Source: an uncultured Maribacter sp. (GTDB lineage Bacteria > Bacteroidota > Bacteroidia > Flavobacteriales > Flavobacteriaceae). From it: a stretch of 64,000 nt of DNA. Numbering within the stretch: the first letter of the stretch is position 1; the number at the start of each line of letters is the position of its first letter. The notes beneath the pieces were generated by a model that did not search any database, was not told the DNA's origin, and saw nothing but the letters and a program-made list of their open reading frames with translations. A program made the position numbers and the translations under genes. Shown piece after piece: positions 1 to 9,111 of the stretch. The DNA is taken from contig CANLTE010000001.1 in the NCBI GenBank assembly GCA_947493885.1, positions 124,001 to 188,000 on the forward strand, read 5' to 3'.

Positions 1-481
1 TCGTGAAATTTTCTTCATTTTTCCACCCTCCTCGCGATACATAAATATCTAGGAAACCATCGTTATTTACATCAGCAAACGTAACACCAGTATTAAAACC
101 AGGAACATGCTCTATTCCTACTTTTTTAGTTATATCTTCAAATTTAAAGTCACCTTTATTAAGATATAATTTGTCTGGCGATAAACTGGAGGTAAAATAA
201 AGATCAACTAGTCCATCATTATTTATATCACCTACAGCTATCCCTCCACCAATATACAGGTACATATATGAGAAATAATTTGTCGTTGTAGTTTCTTCTA
301 ACACATTTACAAAATCTACTTCTGAGGTAGCCACTAGTACTTTTTCAAACAACACCTCTTTTGAATCAGTCTCAGCTGTTTCCTTTCCTAAATCTACATT
401 CCGTTTGCAACTAATAAATGAATGTAACAAAAAGACAATTATAATCGTATAAGCTATTGTTAATTTACCTACTGAATACAT
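1..481 (-). CDS. VCBS/FG-GAP repeat surface lipoprotein (3' end beyond window)
   Basis: Reading the minus strand from the ATG at 481 gives 160 codons open to the window edge. The product starts with a hydrophobic signal and a lipobox (FISC, Cys near residue 25), so it should be a lipoprotein. Two calcium-binding-like VCBS/FG-GAP loops follow: GDINNDGLVDLYF and FADVNNDGFLDIYV. These repeats form beta-propeller blades in the CRTAC1/UnbV-like proteins that often accompany SusC/SusD pairs in marine Bacteroidetes. The gene lies 118 bases downstream of susD in the same orientation, behind a terminator-like hairpin. It is therefore probably part of the same island but may be transcribed separately or by read-through. 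The C-terminal domains (for example an ASPIC/UnbV domain) cannot be seen. Family call is confident; substrate unknown. Confidence 0.85.
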   Translation of the reverse strand, partial: MYSVGKLTIAYTIIIVFLLHSFISCKRNVDLGKETAETDSKEVLFEKVLVATSEVDFVNVLEETTTTNYFSYMYLYIGGGIAVGDINNDGLVDLYFTSSLSPDKLYLNKGDFKFEDITKKVGIEHVPGFNTGVTFADVNNDGFLDIYVSRGGWKNEENFT

Positions 482-537
482 ACCAATAATTTTAATAAAG
501 ATTAATAAAATTAATCTTTAATTAACTATATGAAAAC

Positions 538-566
538 AAACCGCCAGTAATATTAACTGGCGGTTT
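538..566 (-). terminator. Rho-independent terminator after susD
   Basis: An 11-bp perfect stem (AAACCGCCAGT at 538-548, ACTGGCGGTTT at 556-566) encloses a 7-nt loop. It lies 34 bases past the susD stop, and the minus strand continues into a T-rich run. It separates susC-susD from the VCBS gene. Confidence 0.75.
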
Positions 567-599
567 AAATTATAAAAAACTAACTCAAAACATTTAATC

Positions 600-2192
600 T
601 TAAAACCCCGGATTTTGTTTTATATTGGGGTTTGTATTAATCTCAATCTGAGGAATAGGTGCCAACTTAAATTTTGAATTAAAATCATTTCTATCAGGAA
701 TTTGACTCTGTGGAGCGTTAAGTATATTCGCTAAATCAGCATCTGAAATTACGCCTGCATTACTCCATCTAATTAAATCAGGAAACCTAAAACCTTCATA
801 CGAAAGCTCTAATCTTCTTTCTTTTATAATTGCATCCATTAAATCTCCATCCGCAGCTGGCGTATCAGCCAATTGTACTCTTGATCGAACTTGATTGATA
901 TATTGTCTGGCTTTGCCCAAATCACCCCCGCTTAGCACATGTGCCTCTGCAGCCATTAATAGCACATCGCCAAACCGGATTAACCTCCAGTTGGTTCCGT
1001 TATTTAAAGTAACAATAGGTTCACCAGCTTCATCTAAATACTGCGCTAGCTTTTTTCGAATAAAGCCGTTGTATCCATAGATTTCACTTACTGGCACCTT
1101 AAAGGTAACTCCTGCAGCTAAAAATTCTGTCTCGGTAATCATAGTTCCTTCTCGTCGTACTTGGTCTCCCTCAGCCAAATAGGCATTGTACAAGCCTGGT
1201 AAAGGATACCCACAACCAAAGCCAGGCTCCTGTCCTATGGTTTCCATTGTGGTAAAATATTCAATTCTAGGCCCAAATTGCAACATTAACACATTATCTG
1301 TATTAAATTTTGCTTCACCCCAGTTATATCCCCCTGGGCCCACATTATTTCCTTTGGTTTCCGTGTACGATGTTTCAAAAAGGGATTCCGTTCCAAATTC
1401 TTGGTCTTTTCTCCATATTCTGTCATAGTCCACAGCTAAACCAAATTCGCCAGAATTAATCACAGCTTCAAATTGCGTGGCTGCCTCATCATATTCCTGC
1501 TGGTACAAATGTACTTTTCCTAAAAGTGCCTGGGCTGCACCCTTATTAGCACGAAATTTATTGGCTTGACTATACTCGCTTTTAAGGGGAAGATCTAGAA
1601 TAGCTTCGGTAAGGTCTTTTTCTATTTGCGCCCAAACCGCACCAACTTCCGCAGGGAGTTGTTGAAATTCATCGGAAGCCAATTCTGTAATTACTAACGG
1701 AATTGATTCTCCGAAAAGGGTTACCAAATCAAAATAATTAAAGGCTCGTAAAAATTTCGCCTCTGCTGCAATTCGGGTTCGTTCGGGGCTATCAGCAGGC
1801 ATATTATCTAACAAGACATTTACACGTCCAATACCTTGATACAACCCATCAAACATTCTTCGAGAATGGGCATTATTGGAATCAAAGTTGTACTCTGTCA
1901 ACCTTTCATAGTATAATTTATCTCCGCCACGGACATCTCCGCCTGCGGTAACCTCATCACCCATCATTATTCTATACGTCCATGGAGTATACCACAAATT
2001 AGAATAGGTAGTCCCCAAAGTCATATACCCCGCTAAAACACCTTGAAATGCACCCTCATCTGTTTGAAAATAGGTTTCTGGCGATTCACCTCCTCTTATC
2101 TCATTCGTATAAAAGTCATCAGAACATGAAATTACAATACCAATAGCTAATACTGCTAGTAGCATACACTTTATATAATTTGATTTTTTCAT
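600..2192 (-). CDS. SusD/RagB-family nutrient-binding outer membrane lipoprotein
   Basis: This 530-residue protein has a lipoprotein signal with lipobox Cys at residue 23 (GIVISC). It has the usual SusD layout: an N-terminal TPR-rich helical region (motifs such as AEAKFLRAFNYFDLV near residues 140-155) and a C-terminal RagB/SusD segment (ARQYINQVRSR, IIKERRLELSYEGFRF). The family sits on the cell surface as a lid over the SusC pore and captures ligand. It starts 20 bases after the susC stop, so the two are surely co-transcribed. No glycosidase, sulfatase or peptidase is visible next to it, so the ligand cannot be inferred. Length is typical of the family. Confidence 0.93.
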   Translation of the reverse strand: MKKSNYIKCMLLAVLAIGIVISCSDDFYTNEIRGGESPETYFQTDEGAFQGVLAGYMTLGTTYSNLWYTPWTYRIMMGDEVTAGGDVRGGDKLYYERLTEYNFDSNNAHSRRMFDGLYQGIGRVNVLLDNMPADSPERTRIAAEAKFLRAFNYFDLVTLFGESIPLVITELASDEFQQLPAEVGAVWAQIEKDLTEAILDLPLKSEYSQANKFRANKGAAQALLGKVHLYQQEYDEAATQFEAVINSGEFGLAVDYDRIWRKDQEFGTESLFETSYTETKGNNVGPGGYNWGEAKFNTDNVLMLQFGPRIEYFTTMETIGQEPGFGCGYPLPGLYNAYLAEGDQVRREGTMITETEFLAAGVTFKVPVSEIYGYNGFIRKKLAQYLDEAGEPIVTLNNGTNWRLIRFGDVLLMAAEAHVLSGGDLGKARQYINQVRSRVQLADTPAADGDLMDAIIKERRLELSYEGFRFPDLIRWSNAGVISDADLANILNAPQSQIPDRNDFNSKFKLAPIPQIEINTNPNIKQNPGF

Positions 2193-2212
2193 TGCTTTAC
2201 TTTTTTTGTTTA

Positions 2213-5200
2213 TTAAAATGATAACGACATACCAAAAATGAAACTTCTCGGTGTTGGATAAAACCCTCTATCCACCCCAATACTATTATTAGTAGATGCT
2301 CCTACCTCCGGATCTAAACCGGAATATTTGGTAAAAGTAAAAAAGTTCTCTAACGAAACGTAAGTTCTTAATTTAGAGATTGGTAGCCTGTCAATAACCT
2401 TTTCTGGCAAGGTATATCCAAGTTGGATTTGCTTGATTTTTGTGTACGATCCATCTTCTATTAACAAATCACTTCGATATGCATCTCCAGTATGTGTGGT
2501 AGTTGGCCAAATCGCATCTGTTCTTCCAGATGTCCATCTACCTTCATAAATTCTAACCGGAAAATTCATTTGACCATTATCCGTTCTAGGCAATCCATTT
2601 AAAATTTCATTTCCTGAAACACCTTGAACAAACACACTTAGGTCAAACGCTTTATACCCAAGATTTAACGTTCCTCCATAAATTAAATCCGGGTGCGGAT
2701 CACCAATATAGGTTTCATCATCAGGTGTAATATCTCCGCTTTCATTAACATCAACAAAGATTGGTTCACCCGTTGTAGCATCTATACCATCCGTTTTGTA
2801 TCCTCTAAAATACCAAATAGGGAAGCCTTCTTCAAACCAAGTAGATGTCCAATTTCCATTTGATGTAGCTCCTTCAATCCTATCTACAGTTCCATTTAAT
2901 GCAGTTACATTATTGTCCAAAGTGCTTAAGTTTAAGTTAATTCCAAAACTAAAATCTTCTCCAATTAAATCATTATATCCCAAAGAAAATTCAAACCCCT
3001 TATTAACTACGTCTCCTGCGTTTACAAAAGATGCGTCATTTCCAGCCTCTAAAGGTGGTGTATTTGGTGTTAGTAAGTCTCTAGTTGTTTTTTCGTAATA
3101 ATCCATTACGAAAGATAGTTTGTTGTTCAAGAACTTTGCTTCTATACCTAAATCTAGCTGTTCACTGGTTTCCCAAGTTAAATCAAAATTAGTTAACTGT
3201 CTTGGTTCAATTACAGATATCAAATTGCCTTCTCCATCAGTATAGTTAAGACCTGCTCCTGAAAGAAACCCTAGATAATCAAAATTACCTAGGTTAGAAA
3301 GACTTCCATTTTCACCCCAACTTCCTCTTAACTTTAAAAAGTTAACAAAAGAATCGGTATTAAAAAACTCTTCTTGAGACACTACCCATCCAGCAGAAAA
3401 AGAAGGAAAAGTACCCCAACGATTATCTGATGGTAAAAAGAAATTACTGGCTGCATCTCTACGAATGGTCCCCTGTAATAAATATTTCCCGTTGTAATTA
3501 TACTGCAACCTTCCAAAATAAGAGCCTTGATTATTTTCGCCCGAATTACCTTGAACATTAGAACTTTCTTGGTTGGCTATAAAATCGAATTCTGAATACC
3601 GAATATCGTTAACAATTGTCGGACCTCCTCTTGATACCGTATTTCTAAACGTACTTTCTTGTGCAGAGGTTCCCAATACTACATTAACACTGTGATTGCC
3701 AAAACTTTTATTATACGTAATAAAATTTTCCCACTGCCAAAAAAAAGAAAAATTATTTACTTCTCGTACTTGAGACTGATTCCCTAAGTGATTTGGACTG
3801 TATTGAAACTGTCGTGTAAAGGTATGAAGTGTAGAGGTATTCGAATTAAATCCTAGTCTTGACGTAAATTTAAAAGAATCTGAAAACTTAATGTCTCCAA
3901 AAACACTTCCTAAAATTCTATTTGTTTTTGTATCTCCCTCTGTAGATGCTAAACGCGCCAGTGGGTTCATACTTGTAACTCTTGAGCTATTTCCAAATAT
4001 ATTACCATCACCATTACGTAAAGCAAGATCAAGTTGGTCATTAAATAAAATTAAAGAACCTGCAGGTATACTTGCTTCATTTGGATATACACCAGGCGTT
4101 AAAGGGTCTAATCTTAAGGCTGAAGATAAAACACCATTAGTTGGATCATTCTCTCTAATTGCAGATCTTTCAGAATAGATATAAGATAAATTATTTCCTA
4201 CCGTTAACCAATCATTAACTTTATGTTCTCCATTAAGCCTAATAGAATATCTTTTAAAACTGTCTTTATCAGTCACAACAATACCATCTTGATTAAGTAT
4301 GGATGCAGAAATTAAGTTTTTAGATTTTTCAGTACCTGAACTAAAAGAAATATTATGTCTTTGAGCATAACCAGTTTCAAAAGTTTCATCCAGCCAATTA
4401 GTATCAAATGGAGAGTTATCTGTTATATTATAATATTCTCTATATTGTTCGGCATTCATATAACCATCTGTAGGATTTAAGGTATTAATAATGTATTGAG
4501 AATTTATGTTAAATTCACTACGCCCTAATTTCCCAGATTTAGTAGTAATTATAACAACTCCATTACCACCTTCAGCTCCATAAATTGCAGATGAAGCGGC
4601 ATCTTTAAGCACCTCCATGTTTTCAATATCATTTGGATCAATACTACTAATATCTCTAGTACGTAATCCATCAACAATATATAAGGGATCTGCATTTCCA
4701 TTCGAAGAAACACCTCTAATACGAACTCTTGGTGAGGCTCCTGGCGACCCTGAGTTAGGAACAATATAAACTCCAGGTGTTCTACCCTGTAAAACTTGTT
4801 CAGCTCTGGTAAATGTATTATTACTTAACGCATCAGAGTCAATACTTGAAATAGCTCCTGTAACTAAACTTTTTTTCTGAGCTCCATAACCAATAACCAC
4901 AACTTGGTCTAACTCTTCTAAATCTGCTACTAGATTTACGTTAATTGTTGTTTTATCTCCAACTAAAATGCTTTGCGCTACAAAGCCGATATAGCTAAAA
5001 ACCAATGTATCTTCAGGTAAAGCTACAATTGTATAATTTCCATCGAAATCAGTTTGTGTACCTTTTGTTGTTCCATCAATAACAACGTTAGCGCCTCCCA
5101 AAGGCAAACCATCGGAGTCCAAAACCGTACCTGTGATTTCGTTTTCCTGCGGTACAACTTCCCCACTATCCCTACCTATTTTTTTAGTAAGGACTATTTG

Positions 5201-5539
5201 ATTTTCATTTATAGTAAAATTAAAACCTGCACTGCTTGAAAGCTCCTCTAATATTGGGTAGATAGTTTCGCCTTTTACTTTAATAGAAATTTTCTGACGG
5301 TCGTTAATTTCTTTAACGTTATAAAAGAAATTATACCCTGTCTGAGATTTTATCTCTTTCAACACTTTTCTTAACGATACGTCGTTGTAGTTAATATCTA
5401 TTTTCTTTTGAGACATCACTGTATTTGCTGATAATTGAAACAGCATAAGTGAGGCCAAAAGAAAAGAGATTTTCAACTTTAAATTAAATGTTTTACCACG
5501 CTCCTTTTGCGGAACGTGACGATTAATACATTTTTTCAT
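2213..5539 (-). CDS. SusC/RagA-family TonB-linked outer membrane protein with STN domain
   Basis: The 1108-residue product begins with a long signal peptide (about 1-43), then an STN (secretin/TonB N-terminal) domain at about 45-118. A carboxypeptidase-regulatory-like domain follows at about 134-205, with the family hallmark VVIGYGAQKKS near 214-224, the TonB plug (about 225-335) and a large beta-barrel ending in aromatic Phe (FGMSLSF). It imports a ligand handed over by the adjacent SusD, using TonB energy. STN domains signal ligand occupancy to a FecR-type anti-sigma factor, which matches the fecR and ECF sigma genes just upstream. It forms an operon with susD. The substrate is not identifiable. 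Confidence 0.95.
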   Translation of the reverse strand: MKKCINRHVPQKERGKTFNLKLKISFLLASLMLFQLSANTVMSQKKIDINYNDVSLRKVLKEIKSQTGYNFFYNVKEINDRQKISIKVKGETIYPILEELSSSAGFNFTINENQIVLTKKIGRDSGEVVPQENEITGTVLDSDGLPLGGANVVIDGTTKGTQTDFDGNYTIVALPEDTLVFSYIGFVAQSILVGDKTTINVNLVADLEELDQVVVIGYGAQKKSLVTGAISSIDSDALSNNTFTRAEQVLQGRTPGVYIVPNSGSPGASPRVRIRGVSSNGNADPLYIVDGLRTRDISSIDPNDIENMEVLKDAASSAIYGAEGGNGVVIITTKSGKLGRSEFNINSQYIINTLNPTDGYMNAEQYREYYNITDNSPFDTNWLDETFETGYAQRHNISFSSGTEKSKNLISASILNQDGIVVTDKDSFKRYSIRLNGEHKVNDWLTVGNNLSYIYSERSAIRENDPTNGVLSSALRLDPLTPGVYPNEASIPAGSLILFNDQLDLALRNGDGNIFGNSSRVTSMNPLARLASTEGDTKTNRILGSVFGDIKFSDSFKFTSRLGFNSNTSTLHTFTRQFQYSPNHLGNQSQVREVNNFSFFWQWENFITYNKSFGNHSVNVVLGTSAQESTFRNTVSRGGPTIVNDIRYSEFDFIANQESSNVQGNSGENNQGSYFGRLQYNYNGKYLLQGTIRRDAASNFFLPSDNRWGTFPSFSAGWVVSQEEFFNTDSFVNFLKLRGSWGENGSLSNLGNFDYLGFLSGAGLNYTDGEGNLISVIEPRQLTNFDLTWETSEQLDLGIEAKFLNNKLSFVMDYYEKTTRDLLTPNTPPLEAGNDASFVNAGDVVNKGFEFSLGYNDLIGEDFSFGINLNLSTLDNNVTALNGTVDRIEGATSNGNWTSTWFEEGFPIWYFRGYKTDGIDATTGEPIFVDVNESGDITPDDETYIGDPHPDLIYGGTLNLGYKAFDLSVFVQGVSGNEILNGLPRTDNGQMNFPVRIYEGRWTSGRTDAIWPTTTHTGDAYRSDLLIEDGSYTKIKQIQLGYTLPEKVIDRLPISKLRTYVSLENFFTFTKYSGLDPEVGASTNNSIGVDRGFYPTPRSFIFGMSLSF

Positions 5540-5613
5540 AATTTTAGTCGTCTTTAATTGTTAGTTAATTAGAATTTGTAAGTAGTTAATTTAATTATTG
5601 ATGGTTAATATAG

Positions 5614-5641
5614 AAAGGAGGGTGCCCTAATACCCTTCTTT
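5614..5641 (-). terminator. Weak hairpin between fecR and susC (possible attenuator)
   Basis: AAAGGAGGGT (5614-5623) pairs with ACCCTTCTTT (5632-5641) with one G-T pair, 4 bases past the fecR stop. The T-run on the minus strand is short. It may limit read-through from fecR into susC, which would fit susC having its own sigma-controlled promoter in 5540-5644. Confidence 0.35.
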
Positions 5642-5644
5642 CTT

Positions 5645-6805
5645 TTATTTTGAAATCGTAATTATATTTTGATTAATTTCATATTTAAAAGGTGTACTTA
5701 AAGAAATTGTTTTGAGAACAGATTCAATATTTTCATTATCAAACTCTCCTTTATAAGTTTCACTGTTTAAGTTTTCAGCATTATTAATAAACTTTACGTG
5801 ATGTTTTCTCTCCAGTAATAATAGTATCTCTTTAAATTTAAGATTGTCTATAACAAGTTTATTACGCATCCAAGCTGTATACATATCCGTATTTACTTTA
5901 GCCTTTTTAAATGCATTTTTAGTTTTATGATATTTAGCTTGGTAACTAGGCGTAAGTTTTAACTCTTCATCAGGGTTTTCAGTTTCATATACACTCACCG
6001 ACCCCTCAACCAAAGTAGTGGTAACGTTTTCATCCTCTTTATAAGAAGAAACATTAAATTGTGTTCCATAAACTTTAACGTTCATATCATTTACATTAAC
6101 AATGAACGGTTTATTTGTATTCTTAGTTACATCAAAATAAGCTTCACCTTCTAAATAAACTATTCTATCAGCAGCTGATTTTATAAATTTTTGAGGAAAT
6201 CGTAACCGTGAACCTGCATTTAACCAAACTTTGGTTCCATCAGATAATTTTAGTTTGAAAGTTTGCCCAAATGGAATATAAATTTCACTATATACCAAAT
6301 CTTCTAAAGCTTCAGCATCAAAAACAATAGAATTATCACTTTTACTGCCTATTACATTTCCATTTTCATCTAAAACAACTTCATCTCCACTGGTTGAAAT
6401 AACTTTAGAGGTTCCATCCGCTAACTTTAGTACAATATCTTCTTCACCAATAACTTCTTTTTTTACTTCAGAAGATACCACAGTAGCGCCCTTGGAATTG
6501 TTAAATGTATCTTTCCCTATTAATATACTAATCATGGAGAATATCACAAAAACCGCTGCATATCTAACGGTTCTTCTAAGCACTATAACCTTAGAAGTTT
6601 TCGCCTTTATTTCATTATCAAATTTCATAAACGCTTTCTCCGAATCAAAATCTAGCAATATTTTACTATTGGATTCTTTAATCCTACTCTTAAAGTATTT
6701 CATATTCTGTTTATTCCGTAAAATCCATTTTTCTAAAGCTATTCTTTCTTCTTTAGAAATGGTCTTATTTAGGAATTTTTCAATCAAAAACCAATAGTGA
6801 TGCAT
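5645..6805 (-). CDS. FecR-family anti-sigma factor
   Basis: This 386-residue inner-membrane regulator has an N-terminal cytoplasmic anti-sigma region (about 1-78) and one membrane span (about 81-97, AAVFVIFSMISILIG). The periplasmic FecR domain (about 190-290) carries motifs such as GQTFKLKLSDGTKVWLNAGS and LEGEAYFDVTKN. The C-terminal DUF4974/STN-like domain (about 310-385) ends in KYEINQNIITISK. It should hold the ECF sigma factor inactive until the STN domain of the adjacent SusC reports substrate. It is transcribed away from the sigma gene with a 77-base spacer; in many Bacteroidetes loci the two are co-oriented instead. Confidence 0.93.
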   Translation of the reverse strand: MHHYWFLIEKFLNKTISKEERIALEKWILRNKQNMKYFKSRIKESNSKILLDFDSEKAFMKFDNEIKAKTSKVIVLRRTVRYAAVFVIFSMISILIGKDTFNNSKGATVVSSEVKKEVIGEEDIVLKLADGTSKVISTSGDEVVLDENGNVIGSKSDNSIVFDAEALEDLVYSEIYIPFGQTFKLKLSDGTKVWLNAGSRLRFPQKFIKSAADRIVYLEGEAYFDVTKNTNKPFIVNVNDMNVKVYGTQFNVSSYKEDENVTTTLVEGSVSVYETENPDEELKLTPSYQAKYHKTKNAFKKAKVNTDMYTAWMRNKLVIDNLKFKEILLLLERKHHVKFINNAENLNSETYKGEFDNENIESVLKTISLSTPFKYEINQNIITISK

Positions 6806-6882
6806 GCAAGAGATATTTACTTAAAAGATGCATTTTTCTCAAAAAACCCCTATGCCTTTTATATTTTTTTTTATTTTGCACC

Positions 6883-7446
6883 ATGTTTTTAACGAAATTG
6901 AGCGAAAAGGAGTTAATAAAACAACTACAGGCTGGTGATGCCAATGCTTATAAATACTTGTTTGCGGAGTATTATGATTGGTTATGTAACTATGTCTACA
7001 AACTATGTGGTAATAAGTCTGTTGCTGAAGATATTGTACAGGAAGCTCTAATAAAATTTTGGGAAAAGCGAAAATCTATCAAAATTTCTTCTTCCGTTAA
7101 AAATTACCTTTTTAAAACTTGTTACAATCAATTTTTACAACACATTAAGAACAAAAAAATACAGTTTGACAGATTGGATAAAATTCAATGGGAAACTATA
7201 TCTGAAGATAGTCTTGAAAGTGATATAAACGATTTAAGAATTGAAAAATTAAATTCATTAATTGACCAATTACCTCTTAGATGTCGACAAATATTTGTTC
7301 AAAATAAATTTAACAAAAGAAAGTATAAGGAAATTGCTATGGATATGGGGATTTCTATTAAAACTGTGGAAAATCAAATGTCTAAAGCCTTACATTTTTT
7401 AAGAGAAAATGCGGTTTTACTAATTTCTTTTAGTTTTTTTCTCTAG
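6883..7446 (+). CDS. ECF-type RNA polymerase sigma-70 factor (Bacteroidetes FecI-like)
   Basis: The product is 187 residues. Region 2 includes AEDIVQEALIKFWEKR (about 48-63), which covers core binding and -10 recognition. Region 4 contains LPLRCRQIFVQNKF and a helix-turn-helix YKEIAMDMGISIKTVENQM (about 130-166). The hydrophobic C-terminal tail is common in Bacteroidetes FecI-like factors. The divergent fecR and the STN-containing SusC mark this as the usual SusC-FecR-sigma cell-surface signalling set. The ATG at 6883 is the first in frame. Confidence 0.93.
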   Translation: MFLTKLSEKELIKQLQAGDANAYKYLFAEYYDWLCNYVYKLCGNKSVAEDIVQEALIKFWEKRKSIKISSSVKNYLFKTCYNQFLQHIKNKKIQFDRLDKIQWETISEDSLESDINDLRIEKLNSLIDQLPLRCRQIFVQNKFNKRKYKEIAMDMGISIKTVENQMSKALHFLRENAVLLISFSFFL

Positions 7447-7623
7447 ATTAAATCTAGCCACTTATTTATTTTTAATAAGCAATTAACCCTTACTAAACCC
7501 CTCCAAATTACAACTCATACATTAAATTCTACAATTCAAAGAATTAACATACAAATAACAGCCAGATAGTCAAACTGCTAACGAAAATAATCTTAAATTT
7601 ATACTAAGCTATGTTCGTTAGAA

Positions 7624-8049
7624 ATGAATAGTATAAAACCCATTTTTACATTTATTCTCCTAGTTACTTTAAGTCTAGGAACAAGTGGTTTTAGCCCAAT
7701 TTCTAATGTACCAAAAAAGGTTCAGCATACTTTTGACATCAAATACCCAAAAGTAAAAGTAGTTCAATGGAGCTACTATTCTAATACGATGTGGTGGGTG
7801 GCTGACTTTACTATGAATGGAACGGAATACTTGGCTAAATTTAAAGTAGATGGAACCTGGATTGAAACTCAAAATGAAGTTAAAAGAAAAAATGTTCCCT
7901 TAAAAGTCAAAAATAAAGCTGCGGAAGAATTTTCGGGGTATAGAATTAAAAATATTGTAAGAATAAATAGTAAAAAAGGGTCTATTTATAAAGTTCAACT
8001 TAGAAAAGGCAGGATGGTTTCGGACTTACTAGTTACCATAAAAAATTAG
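7624..8049 (+). CDS. Exported PepSY-like domain protein
   Basis: This 141-residue protein has a signal peptide (about 1-25, ending near GTSGFS) followed by one PepSY-like domain. The family pattern is visible: an initial helix (VPKKVQHTFDIKYPKVK), then W-rich strands (VQWSYYSNTMWWVADFTMNGTEYLAKFKVDG is split across strands) and a second copy of the helix-strand unit. Such proteins are small periplasmic or surface-exposed proteins of unknown role, formerly labelled beta-lactamase-inhibitor-like. It stands alone between the sigma gene and a small convergent gene. An 8-bp inverted repeat (7578-7585 and 7614-7621) lies just upstream. Function unknown. Confidence 0.75.
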   Translation: MNSIKPIFTFILLVTLSLGTSGFSPISNVPKKVQHTFDIKYPKVKVVQWSYYSNTMWWVADFTMNGTEYLAKFKVDGTWIETQNEVKRKNVPLKVKNKAAEEFSGYRIKNIVRINSKKGSIYKVQLRKGRMVSDLLVTIKN

Positions 8050-8055
8050 CAATCT

Positions 8056-8265
8056 TTAATCAGAAGGAATATAGGTATTCACGGAACAGTCTAAATAACA
8101 TTTTTCCCCGAGCATTTTTTTAAATCTTAACGCTAACTCCATATCATCAAAGACCATTGCTTCAGATATGCTGTTACTTAATATCAATTGCTCCAAAAGA
8201 TATTCTACAAAATACTGCTCCTTAGATGTAAATAATACGTACGACATGTAATCTATTAGTGCCAT
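8056..8265 (-). CDS. Small hypothetical protein (69 aa)
   Basis: The reading frame is open from a TTG at 8298, but the first ATG at 8265 gives a more natural start (MALIDYMSYVLFTSKEQYF) and is chosen here. The product has no signal peptide or clear membrane span and is mostly helical in appearance. It has two cysteines near the C-terminus. It ends 6 bases from the stop of the PepSY-like gene on the other strand. I do not recognise the family. The phrase EAMVFDDMELALRFKKML resembles short DUF-type proteins that copy a regulator's helix, but this is not enough for a name. Confidence 0.55.
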   Translation of the reverse strand: MALIDYMSYVLFTSKEQYFVEYLLEQLILSNSISEAMVFDDMELALRFKKMLGEKCYLDCSVNTYIPSD

Positions 8266-8389
8266 GTAAATATAAAATCTTCTTAGGATTATGACCAACT
8301 ATTTGTTGCTTTTTGAACTAAACATGTTGATTTTGGTCTCACATGTGGTTAAAAACTGTTAATTACTGTACATAAATAATTATGTTCTA

Positions 8390-8397
8390 TACTTTTG
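8390..8397 (+). promoter_or_regulatory. -7 element (TACTTTTG) of the GIN-domain gene
   Basis: A perfect TAnnTTTG match lies 33 bases before the ATG at 8431. No TTG is seen at the usual distance upstream. Its position inside the alternative TTG start argues for the downstream ATG. Confidence 0.45.
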
Positions 8398-8430
8398 AAT
8401 AGTGCTTTGTGTTTAATTAAAATTCATGTT

Positions 8431-9111
8431 ATGAAAAATGTTGCCATATTATTGCTTACCGTAGTACTTACCCACAGTTCCTTTGCCCAAGATAATTTTA
8501 CCAAAACAATTGAAGATTTTGATAAAATAAAGGTATTTGACCGTATTGAAGTTTCACTGGTAAAAAGTAACGAAAATAAAGTTGTGCTAACTGGTGAAGA
8601 TATGGATGAGGCTGTAGTTTCTGTAAAAAATGGTTTGCTAAAAATTAGAATGGAATTTGATAACCAAGGAGCTGGCGGAACGGTAAAAGCAAAGGTTTAT
8701 TACAAAAATGAATTGACACTTATTGATGCTAACGAAAATGCAAAGATTAATTCTAAAGAAACCGTTTCAGGAAGTAACGTTAAAATTGCTGCCCAAGAAG
8801 CAGGGAAAATAACCCTTAAAGTAGATATTGACAACCTAATTACAAAATCCTCTTCAGGGGGAGTTATTACCTTATCGGGTAAAGCAAAAAAACAAGAAGT
8901 AATAGCTAATGCAGGAGGAAAAGTAAGGAACAAGGATTTAATTACGGAAAGTACTGAAGTTTCTGCAAATGCTGGTGGAGATGCGGAAATTAACGGAACT
9001 GATTTTGTAAAAGCTACCGCAAGAGCTGGAGGTAATATTGAGGTCTACGGAAACCCAAAAACCATTGATAAAAACAAAGTTTTTGGGGGTAAAATTAAAC
9101 TTATAGATTAA
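8431..9111 (+). CDS. Exported GIN-domain (DUF2807) protein
   Basis: The start is set at the ATG at 8431, which gives a clean signal peptide (MKNVAILLLTVVLTHSSFAQ). An upstream in-frame TTG at 8395 would put a charged extension ahead of it and overlaps a promoter element. The mature protein (about 206 residues) is a parallel beta-solenoid of the putative auto-transporter adhesin head GIN/DUF2807 family. It shows repeated short strands with Gly-Gly turns (AGGKVRNKD, ANAGGDAEINGT, ARAGGNIEVYG). These proteins are exported in Bacteroidetes and their role is unknown. It overlaps the convergent tolC-like gene by 4 bases. Confidence 0.82.
   Translation: MKNVAILLLTVVLTHSSFAQDNFTKTIEDFDKIKVFDRIEVSLVKSNENKVVLTGEDMDEAVVSVKNGLLKIRMEFDNQGAGGTVKAKVYYKNELTLIDANENAKINSKETVSGSNVKIAAQEAGKITLKVDIDNLITKSSSGGVITLSGKAKKQEVIANAGGKVRNKDLITESTEVSANAGGDAEINGTDFVKATARAGGNIEVYGNPKTIDKNKVFGGKIKLID

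Noticed and set aside
7578-7621. Inverted repeat CTAACGAA/TTCGTTAG before the PepSY-like gene
   Set aside because: Only 8 bp per arm with a 28-bp gap; too weak to call an operator without comparison.
8266-8298. TTG start giving an 80-aa form of the small hypothetical protein
   Set aside because: The ATG at 8265 begins a natural N-terminus; the TTG extension has no support.
8395-8430. TTG start for the GIN-domain gene
   Set aside because: It overlaps a perfect -7 element, and the ATG at 8431 starts a clean signal peptide.
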